Of a stretch of DNA of 64,000 bases, positions 55,170 to 64,000 are shown piece by piece. Within the stretch, counting starts at the first letter, position 1. Every line of letters begins with the position of its first letter. Source of the stretch: Notamacropus eugenii. Taxonomy: Eukaryota > Chordata > Mammalia > Diprotodontia > Macropodidae. The stretch is from the NCBI RefSeq assembly GCF_028372415.1, contig NC_092875.1:50716771-50780770 (forward strand), given 5' to 3'. The notes under the pieces were generated by a model that did no database searches, had not been told where the DNA came from, and saw nothing but the letters and a program-made list of their open reading frames with translations. A program made the translations under genes and the position numbers.

Positions 55170-57785
55170 TATCTCATATTCTTATAAATTTTTATATTTA
55201 TAAAATTCTTATAAAATCAGTTTTCTACATATTTGGGGAATGAGGCTCTTGTCAGAGAAACTTCTTGCAAAATTTTTTTTAGTTATGATTACTGTGTATT
55301 TTCCTCCATCCTATTTCTCCCCTTTACTCATTTATCTTCTCTCTCCTTTCACCCTATCCATCCTTAAAAGTGTTTTACTTCTGACTACTGCCTCCCTCAG
55401 TCTGCCCTCCCTTCTTTCAGTGCTCCTCCTTATCTCCTTCTCCTCCTACTTTCCTGTGGAATAAGATAGATTTCTATACCCAGCTAACTGTGTATGCTAT
55501 TTCCTCTTTGAGAAAATTCTGATGAGTAATGTTCAAGCACTGCCCTCTAGTTCCCCATTTTCTCCTCCATTGTAAAAGCTTTTTCATGTCTTTTTTATGT
55601 GAGATAATTTACCCCATTCTATCTGTCCCTTCCCCCTTCTCCTAGTGCCTTCCTCTTTCTCACCCCTTAATGTTATTTTAAAAAATACTATCCCATAATA
55701 TTCAACTTACAACCAGCCCCTATATCTATGTGTCCTTCCAACTGCCCTAATAATGATAAAATTCATAGAAGTTATAAGTATCATTTTCCCATTTAGGAAT
55801 GTAAAAAGTTTAGCCTTATTGAATCTCTTATGAGTTTTCTTTCCTAGTTACCTCTCTTTGCTTCTTTTGAGTCATGTATTTGAAAGTGAAATATTCTATT
55901 CAGCTCCGGTCTTTTCATCAGGAATGCTTGAAAATCCTCTATTTCATTAAATATCCATTTTCTTCTCTGGAGGATTATATTCAGTTTTGCTAGGTAGATG
56001 ATTTTTGGTTGCAATCCTAGCTCCTTTGCCCTCTGGAATATTGTATTCTAAGCCCTCTGATCCTTTAAAGTAGAAACTGCTAAATCTTCTATTAACCTGA
56101 CTGTGGCTCCACAATATTTGAATTATATTTTTTCTGGATGCTTGCAATGTTTTCCTCTTTTTGAAAATATTTGAATGTAGTAATCCTGGGAGTTTTCATT
56201 TTGGAATCTCTTAGAGGAGAGAGGTGATCAGTGGATTCTTTCAATTTCTTTTTTACTCTCTGGTTCGATAGTATCGGGGTAGTTTTCTTTGATAATTTCT
56301 TTTAAAGGTGATATCTAGGCTCTTTTTTATATCATAGCTTTCAGGTAGTCCAATATATCTTTTTTTTTTTTTTTTGCATGAGGCAGTTGGGGTTAAGTGA
56401 CTTGCCCAGGGTCACATAACTACTAAGTGTCAAGTTATCTGAGGCCAGATTTGAACTCAAGTCCTCCTAACTCCAGAGCTGAAGCTCTATCCACTGTGCC
56501 ACCTAGCTGTCCTATAGTTCAATAATTCCTTAATTCTCTCTCCTCAATCTGTTTTCCAGGTCTGTTATTTTTCCAGTGAGATATTTTATATTTTCTTCTA
56601 TTTTTTCATTCTTTTGGTTTTGTTTTATTGTTTCTTAATGTCCCATAAAATCATCAATTTTGATTTGCCCAATTCTACTTTTCAAGGAGTTCTTTTCTGT
56701 ACTGAATTTCTGTGCATTTTTTCCATTTAGCCTATTTTATCTTATAAAATGTTATTTTCTTCAGTAATTTTTGTGCCTCCTTTACCAAAATGTTGACTCT
56801 TTTTTCACGATTTTCTTGCAACACTCTCATTTCTTTTCTCAATTTTTCCTCTACCTTTTTTATTTTATTTTTAAAATCCCTTTTGAGCTCTTCCAGGAAT
56901 TCTTTTTGGGACTGAAACCAATTCACATTTTTCTTCGAAGCTTTGGATGTAGCATTTTTAACTTTGTTGTCTTTTTCTGAATTTGTGTTTTGATCTCCTC
57001 TGTCACCATAATAACTTTCTACGGTCAGGTCCTTTTTTTTTTTTTTTTTTGCCTTTTTTCCAACCTATTTCTTGACTTTTAACTTTTTATTAAAGTTGGG
57101 CTCTGCTCCTGGGGTGGAGGGGGCACTGTCCCAAGCTTCAGTTTTTTTGTGCAGCTATTTTCAAAGCTAGTTCTGAGGGCCTGTAAGTTTTCAATTCTTT
57201 CAAAATGGTATGATTTAAGGAAAGGTGTATTTATTCCTCCCCTGGCCTATACTCTGATCTGTGAGTGACCACAAGCACTCTTTTTCACCCTAGAACTGTA
57301 ACCAAAGTCCCCACTTTCCTATGGTGGTAAGGTCTGGTGTATTAATGTTCCTCCTCCCCCTGGGACTATAATCCATGACTGTGATCCACATATAGTGATA
57401 CAACAGACTCTTGCACCCAGTGCCAAAAAAGGGATACCTATAATCTCCTTCTGACCAGTTTTTCAACATCCCCCCTTACTGTCTGTAGGCTGAGAACTTT
57501 GGAAGTCACTGCAAATGATTTAATTGCCCCCCCCCAAGGCATGCTGCTATCTTGCCAGGCGGTGCCTGTTCTGGACTTTGCTCCACTCTCACCCAGTGTG
57601 ACAGACCTTTCCTGTTGCCCTGCAAAGTTGTCTTGGACTGGAAAATTGTTTCACCCCTTCTTTGTGTGGGTTTTGCTGCTCTAGAATTCATGTTGAGGCA
57701 TTATTTTAAAGTTGTTTGGAGGGAAATTTGGGAGAGCTCAGGTACTCGAGTCCCCCTGCCTTTCCTCTACCCTCTTGGCTACCTG
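55170..57785 (-). mobile_element. L1/HAL1-like LINE: 5'UTR plus ORF1, no ORF2
   Basis: Reading 5' to 3' on the minus strand: a 5' end at about 57785 (complement of 'ccctcttggctacc'), 5'UTR to about 57000, ORF1 with a Lys/Glu coiled coil (MNWFQSQKEFLEELKRDFKN onward, 56926-56732), and the ORF1 C-terminal domain (complement of 'tccttaatt...ctgggagttttcattttgga' down to about 55960). Then comes a long pyrimidine-rich 3' region and a short scrap of ORF2-like sequence. There is no ORF2 reverse transcriptase. Several stops and frame breaks. Layout resembles half-L1 (HAL1) elements. Confidence 0.65.
56358..56517 (-). mobile_element. Marsupial tRNA-headed SINE inside the L1/HAL1 copy
   Basis: T-run then 'ggcagttggggttaagtgac', 'ttgcccagggtcacataact', 'gatttgaactcaagtcctcc' and 'ccactgtgccacctagctgt'. 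Flanking ORF1 text is continuous either side. Confidence 0.88.
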
Positions 57786-57959
57786 GTACCCTAGACTTCA
57801 TTTGGATGCTCAACCTTTTTTGGCCCAGAATTCCTAGTGATTCACAGGTAGTCAGGATTGTAGGTATGGGCCACCCTGTCTGGCACAATCAACAGGTCTC
57901 ACCAGAGTCTGCAACATGAATATGCCAGAACACACTCAGTATGATTCCAAATGAAGAGG

Positions 57960-58240
57960 CAAGTTAAAAACTGCTGTTGATTGGATTTCTTTCTTTCTCT
58001 CTCTCTTTCTTCTATCTTCTTTCCTTCCTTCATCTTCCTGCACAAAATGACCAATATAGAAATGTTTTACGTGATTGCATATGTATAACTTATATCTGAT
58101 TGCTTTCCATCTCTGGGAAGGGAGAGGGGAGGGAGGCAGGGAGGGATAGAATTTAGAACCCAAAGCTTAAAAAAAAAGCCAAGGATGTTAAAAATTGTTT
58201 TTACATGTAATTGGGAAAAAATAAAATATTTTTTTTAATT
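57960..58240 (+). mobile_element. L1 3'UTR fragment, sense
   Basis: 'attgcatatgtataacttat', 'tctgattgctttccatctct' and a purine-rich 'gggagaggggagggaggcag', then an A-rich tail. The complement of the 3'UTR start of the - strand L1 at 60.6 kb. Confidence 0.65.
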
Positions 58241-58969
58241 CATTGCTTTTTCTCAAACAATGAGCAGACTAGAAGTCTTTGTCAAGGACCAGAAAAAGCA
58301 GGGGAGAAAACCCTTTCAGGGTGCCAGGGTCCAGATCACTTTCCCCTCCTCCTCTCATGTTGCAACTTGTTCATGTGTGGTATCCTGCCTATTATAAGAG
58401 CGTGATCTCTAGGAACTCCACAAAGGGGTTCAGACATGCCAGGCATCAGCAATCCTCTCCCAGTCCTCTGTCTGTGTGTCCCTAAATGATCATCTCCCTT
58501 CCCACCCCTACCCAGCCCTAAAGTGAATAACACTCCAGGGAAAGATAAGAGAATATGGCACAGGTACAAGTTCAGGCATATCATAGGTGCAGGTTACACC
58601 TTTACAAATCCAGCTTTCTCAAATAATAGCTCCTTCTGGCTTCATATATGTCTCTCTCCTTCCTCCTCTAAATGCAGTCAGCTCTCTATCTCCCTGTCTG
58701 TAGTGACCATATAGAATTATGTCAGACTCTGTCCATGACTCTCAGCTGGTGCATACGCTTCTCATGTCAGCAGGAACCAGAACAAAGGTTTTAGGTCCCA
58801 GCTTCTGATATGCTCATTCATGTGCCCACCAATCCAAACTACTCATACCTGTTAGCAACATCTTACAAGGCATGGTATTAAAGGGTCTGAAAAGGTCCCC
58901 TGTTCAAGATACCTTCCCCCTATCTGATCAGAGAAGTTCCTTTTTCAGGGGACAAAGCCTCTCATGGCA
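58241..58969. other. Unrecognised sequence
   Basis: About 730 bp with no gene or repeat family that I can name. Confidence 0.45.
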
Positions 58970-59150
58970 GTTAGATGGTGTGGTATATAGAGTCACTTAA
59001 CTTCCCTTAGTCTCATTTTCTTCATCTGTAAAATGGGGATAATAGTAGCACCTCCCTCCCAGGGTTGTTGTGAGGACCAAATGAGATAACTTATGGAAAA
59101 TGCTTTGTAAATTTTAAAGCCTGATATCAATGCCAGTTATTATGACAGAG
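58970..59150 (+). mobile_element. MIR/MON-type SINE
   Basis: 'cagttagatggtgtggtata', 'tcttcatctgtaaaatgggg', 'cagggttgttgtgaggacca' and 'tggaaaatgctttgtaaatt' in order; the head is shortened. Confidence 0.8.
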
Positions 59151-59179
59151 TGAGACCTAAGACTCAAAGTTCAAAGCCT

Positions 59180-59520
59180 CTGAGATTGATGCCCATTGAT
59201 TGGTGAACAGCTAAACAAATTTTGGTACATGAATATAATAGAATACTATTGAGCTGTAAGAAAAGGTAGGTACAAAGACTACAAAAAAGTGTGGAAATAC
59301 TTATGGGAACTGATGCAGGGCAAAGTAAGAAGAATGAGAAAAATAGTGCATACCATAATGGTAGCAAAGTTCATGAAAAGAGCATCAGAAACAAGAGACT
59401 GAATAATTCTAATGGTCACTCAAGGAAGAAAATGAAGAATCTTGCTTACTTCACTTTTCTTCTCCTCTCCTTTCTTTTCCTCTCTCCTTTCCTTCCTTCC
59501 TTCCTTCCCTTCTTCTTCAC
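59180..59520 (+). mobile_element. L1 ORF2 C-terminal fragment, sense, ending in a CT tract
   Basis: 'gatgcccattgattggtgaa', 'aatataatagaatactattg' and 'gggaactgatgcagggcaaa' are the sense-strand L1 text whose complement occurs near 61090-61150. A TCC/TTC tract follows at 59460-59515. Confidence 0.75.
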
Positions 59521-60590
59521 TTTCCCTATACCCTATGCACCAGTCAAATTTGCCTTCTCTTTATTCTTCCTATATGATACTCATTTTCCCATTTCTGTCC
59601 TTTTGCATTAGCCTGTCAAGCCAGGAGTTTGCTGGTAAGTGTTTAACAACTGGCTCTTTGGGAGTGGGGAAAGTACTATTCAACATTTGTAATTTTAATC
59701 TGCATTAGTAGCATTTTCTCAATCATTTCCTTAAGTCTGGACCGTCAACAACACAATACATCTTGCCCTGATTTTTAGCATGTGCCATTTTCACAGGTAT
59801 AAATGCTCACACCCAAAATTTAATAATCATCTCTAGTCTAAACTGGCTCCAGCACATTCCTGAAGGCTGTTTCCTATGCTTCGGATGCTACTTGTACTTA
59901 TTTATCTTTCTTGTATGTGTGTGTGTGTGTGTACATGTGTGTGTGTGTGTTTGTGTATCTGTCTGTGTTTCTGTTGTTCAGGGTTGTTCAGGTATATATT
60001 TCAAGTTGAATATTCTGCTCATATCTTTGTTTATTTTTCCAGAAACACCTCAGTTGTGTCTCTTTTGTTGAGTGTTACTGATTATTAGAGTCATATTTGC
60101 AGAGTATTTTATTTTGGGTGATAGCTTAAGTGTCTTTACTTCCCAGAATATACTATTCCATTCTCTTTTGTGGTTTCTCATGGACATGAAATAATCTTGT
60201 GTCATGTGAATTTTTTTCCCCTTTACATCTGAAGGCCTTTTTTTCCTGGCCAAAATTTACTTTGTCATTCAAATTAAATTTCATTACTGAGTATTAGGGT
60301 TTTATTTCTTTGAGGTAATCTTTGGATTATCTTGAGTAGTGTTTTGCTTTCTGTATTTAGAAGTTCTGGGAAGTTTTCTTGTATTATTTACTGCATTACT
60401 GTGTTGTTCAAGTTTTTACATTTGTCATGTCCTTCTGGGATAATTATGATCCTCAGTTAGTCTCAATGTATCCTGTCTTTGAGATCAATCACTTTGGCTT
60501 ATATAGAGTTTGCGTGCTCTTTTAACCTTTTAAAGCCTTTTGCTTTTCTTTCACCAGATTTTTCTCCACTTCTATATTTTTGTTTCCCAA
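59521..60590. other. Mostly unrecognised; possible old L1 ORF1 antisense
   Basis: Holds a (GT)n tract at 59914-59970. From about 60060 to 60590 the text loosely resembles antisense L1 ORF1 ('acttcccagaatatactatt', 'agaagttctgggaagttttc'), too diverged to be sure. Confidence 0.35.
59914..59970 (+). repeat. (GT)n microsatellite, interrupted
   Basis: Two GT runs separated by tacat, then a ttgtgtatctgtctgtg extension. Confidence 0.9.
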
Positions 60591-60594
60591 ATTT

Positions 60595-63500
60595 ATTCAT
60601 TTTATTTTTAATTAATTAGCTAATTAATTGATTTTTAGTTTTCAACATTCACTTTTATAAGATTTTGAGTTCTACATTTCCCCCCTCTCTCTCCTTCCCC
60701 CTCCCCAAGATGGCATGCAATCTGATATAGGTTATACATGTATAATCATTTTAAACATATTTCCACATTATTCAGGTTATGAAAGAGGAATCAGAACAAA
60801 AGGGGGAAAGTATGACAAAGAAAAAAAAGCAAATAGTATACTTCCATCTGCATTCAGACTGCATAGTTTTTTCTCTGAATGTGGATAGCACTTTCCATCG
60901 CAAGATTTTAGGAATTGTCTTAGATCATTGCATTGCTGAGTAGAGCTAAGTCTGTCAAAAGTGATCATTGCACAATGTTACTGGTATTGTGTACAATGTT
61001 CTCCTGGTTCTGCTCACTTCGTTCAACATCAATTCATGTAAGTCTTTCCAGATTTTTCTGAAATCTGCCTGCTCATCATTTCCTTTGGAGCAATAATATT
61101 CCATTACGTTGATATACAATAACTTGTTTAGTCATTCCCCAATTGATGGGCATCCCCTCAATTTCCAATTCTTTGCTACCACAGAAAGAGTTGTTATAAA
61201 TTTGGGGTCATTTTTCCTTTTTCATGATCTCTTTGAGATACAGACATACACTACTATATTTCTGGATCAAAAAGTATGCATGGTTTTATAGCCCTTTGGG
61301 CATAGTTCCAAATTATTCTCCAGAATGTTTGGAACAGTTCACAACTCCACCAGCAATGCGTTACTGTTCCAATTTTCCCACATCTTCTCCAGTATTTATC
61401 ATTTTTCTGTTTGCCATGTTAGCTAATCTGATAGGTGTGATGTGGTACCTCAGAGCTGTTTTAATTTCAATTTCTCTAATCAATAGTGATTTAGAGAATT
61501 TTTTATATGATTATAGGTTGCTTTAATTTCTTTCACCTGAAAACTGCCTGTTCATATCCTTTGACCATTTCTCAGTTGAGGAATGACTTATATTCTTATA
61601 AATTTCACTCAGTTCCCTATATTTTTTAGAAATGAGGTCTTCATCAGAGACATTAACTGTAAAAATTGTTTCGAGCATTCTGCTTCCTTTCTAATCTTGG
61701 TTGCATTGGCTTTGTTTGTGCAAAACCTTTTAAATTCAATGTAATAAAAATTATCCATTTTGAATTTCATAATGTTATCTATCTCTTGTTTGCTTATAAA
61801 TTCTTCCCTTCTTCATAGACCTGACTACTCCTTGCTCTCCCAATTTGCTTATAACATCACCCTTTTGTGTAAATCATGTACCTGTTTTGATCTTATCTTG
61901 GTGTAGAGTATAAGGGTACAAGAACTCAAAGAGTGAGTTCTTATTCCAGAAGTTGGAGTCTTTGGGTTTATTCACAGTAGATTACTGTAGTTATTGACTA
62001 CTGTCTTGTGTATCTAACTTATTCCACTGACCCACCACTCTGTTTCTTATTCACTACCAAGTAGTTTTGATGATTGTTGATTTATAATACAGTTTAGATC
62101 TGGTATGGCTATGTCACCTTCCCTTGCATTTCTTTTCATCAACTCTCTTGATATTCTGGACTTTTTGTTCTTCCAAATAAATTTTGTTATTATTTTTTCT
62201 AGTTCTATAAAATAATTTTGGTAGTTTGATTGGCATGGCACTGAATAAATAAATTAATTTAGATAGAATTGTCATTTTTATTATGTTGGCTCAACCTACG
62301 CATGAGCAACTGATATTCTTCCAGTTATTTAGATCTGACTTTATTTGTGGGAAATGTTTTTTAAGTGTGTTCATATAGTTCCTGAGTCCATCTTGGCAGC
62401 TGGACTCCCAAATATTTTATATTGTCTATAGTTATTTTAAATGGAATTTCTCTATCTCTTGCTGCTGGGCTTCATTGGTAACATATAGAAATATCAATGA
62501 TTTATGTGGGTTTATTTCATGTACTGCAACTTTGCTAAAGTTGTTCATTATTTCAAATAGTTTTTTAATTGATTCTCTAAGTATAACATCATATCATCTG
62601 CAGAGAGTGACAGCTTTGTTTCTTCATTGCCTATTATAATTCTTTCAATTTCTTTTTCTTCTCTTATTGCTAAAGCTAACATTTCTAGTACAATATTGAA
62701 TACAATGATTATAATGGATATCCTTCTTTCACCCTTGCTCATATTAGAAATGCTTCTAGCTTATCTCCATTACATATAATGCTTGCTGATGGTTTTAGAT
62801 AGATACTGCTTATCATTTTAAGGAAAACTCCATATATTACTATATTCTCTAGCATTTTTAATAGGAATGGGTATTGTATTTTATCAAAAGCTTTTTCTGC
62901 TTCTACTGAGATAATTATATGATTTCTGTTATTTTTGTTATTGATATGGTCAATTATGCTGATAGTTTTCCTAATATTGAACTAGTCCTACATTCCTGGT
63001 ATAAATCTCACTTGGTCATAGTGTATTATCCTTGTGACAAGTTTCTGTAATCTCTTTGCTAATATTTTACATATAATTTTTGCATCTGTATTCATTAGTG
63101 ATATTGGTCTATAATTTTCTTTCTCTGTTTTGACTCTTCCTGGTTTAGGTATCAGCAGGATATTTACATCATAAAAAGAATTTGGCAAGACTCCTCTTTC
63201 ACCTAATTGTTCTTTAAATATTTGGTAGAATTCACTTGTAAATCCACTTGGCCCTGGAGATCTTTTTCCTTAAGGAGTTCATTGATGGTTTCTTCATTTC
63301 TTTTTCTAAAATGGGGTTGTTTAAGTATTTTATTTCTTCTTCTGTTAATCTGGGAATTTATATTTTTGTAAATATTCATCTATTTCACAAACATAGATCC
63401 TAATTATTGTTTTAATTTCCTTTTCATTGGTGATGAATTCACCCTCTTCATTTTTTATACTGATAATTTGGTTTTCTTTCTTTTATTAAAATCAAATTAA

Positions 63501-64000
63501 CCAAAGGTTTATCTATTTTATTGGTTTCCCCCCCCCATAAAACCAGATCTTAGTTGTATTTATTAGTTAAATAGTTTTCTTAATTACAATTTTATTAACC
63601 TCTCCTTTGATTTTCAGAATTTCTAATTTGGTACTTAATTGGGCATTTTTAATTTGTTCTTTTTAGCTTTTTTAGTTGCAAGTCCAATTCATTGATCTAC
63701 TCTTTCTCTATTTTTCTTCATGTAAGCATTGAGGGATATAAATGCCCCCCTAAAAACTACTTGGCTGCTTCCCATGAGTTTTGGTATGTTGTCTCATAAT
63801 TGTCATTTTATTGGATAAAGTTATTGATTGTTTCTGTGATTTGTTGTTTGACCCACTCATTAGATTATTTAGATTCCAATTGATTTTTAGTCTATCTTTC
63901 CATGACCCTTTATTACATGTAATTTTTATTGCATCATGATCTGAAAAGGATGCACTTAATATATTTTTGCCTTTCTGCATTGGATTGTGAGGTCTTTATG
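60595..64000 (-). mobile_element. L1 LINE with 3'UTR and most of ORF2, degraded, runs off the window
   Basis: Minus strand from 64000 down. End of the endonuclease with its SDH motif (FSDHDAIKI, about 63920). Reverse transcriptase block [20 protein letters not shown] (63120-63060), the catalytic box as SADD in [13 protein letters not shown] (about 62600), thumb-side KFIWKNKKSRI (about 62180), the C-terminal Cys motif near 61340-61400, a WYINVMEYY C-terminus near 61110, then a 3'UTR of about 370 bp. Several stops and frame changes divide ORF2, so it is dead. Poly(A) would lie at 60595. The 5' end is beyond the window. Confidence 0.92.

Noticed and set aside
50000-64000. A further protein gene upstream of P2RX2 (for example the human neighbour LRCOL1)
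   Set aside because: No exon with recognisable homology was found; the region is repeats and unrecognised sequence.

Overview
This is vertebrate genomic DNA, almost certainly from a marsupial. It carries large interrupted genes, GT-AG introns and two proteins that read clearly as mammalian. Its repeats are typical of marsupial genomes: tRNA-headed SINEs with an RTE-like tail, MIR-core SINEs, marsupial-type L1 3' ends and an ORF1-only L1 copy, L3/CR1 and L2 relics, and palindromic hAT-like MITEs. I cannot name the species from the sequence. I saw no rRNA, tRNA, CRISPR array or prokaryotic feature.

Positions 1-38.8 kb hold the 3' two thirds of POLE on the + strand, the catalytic subunit of DNA polymerase epsilon. 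Twenty-nine exons splice in phase to 1,508 codons plus a stop, from about residue 775 of a protein of about 2,290 residues. They cover polymerase motifs B and C, the thumb, the linker, the inactive C-terminal exonuclease/polymerase-like module, an acidic linker, and the two C-terminal Cys motifs (CysA, CysB). The 5' exons (exonuclease, motif A, catalytic-domain Fe-S cysteines) lie upstream of the window. The introns are full of old L2, L3, MIR, L1 and MITE insertions, plus a minisatellite of about 0.65 kb at 32.6-33.2 kb.

Positions 41.3-49.5 kb hold P2RX2 (P2X2 ATP-gated cation channel) on the - strand, complete in 12 coding exons (414 residues). It converges tail to tail with POLE, the arrangement known at human 12q24.33. 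Its C-terminal tail is notable. The spliced, short-tail (P2X2b-like) form is open, but the retained-intron route that makes the long P2X2a tail in rat and human meets in-frame stops.

Positions 49.5-64 kb lie upstream of P2RX2 and contain no gene I recognise. They hold a GC-rich 5' region, then polypyrimidine and polypurine blocks, a long L2 relic, SINEs, an L1/HAL1-like element with 5'UTR and ORF1 but no ORF2, L1 fragments in both orientations, and from 60.6 kb to the window end a degraded L1 on the - strand with recognisable ORF2.

I found no wholly new biological system. The observations most worth checking are the remodelled P2X2 tail and ligand/zinc-site residues, a stop-free in-frame short intron in POLE, and the repeat structures.
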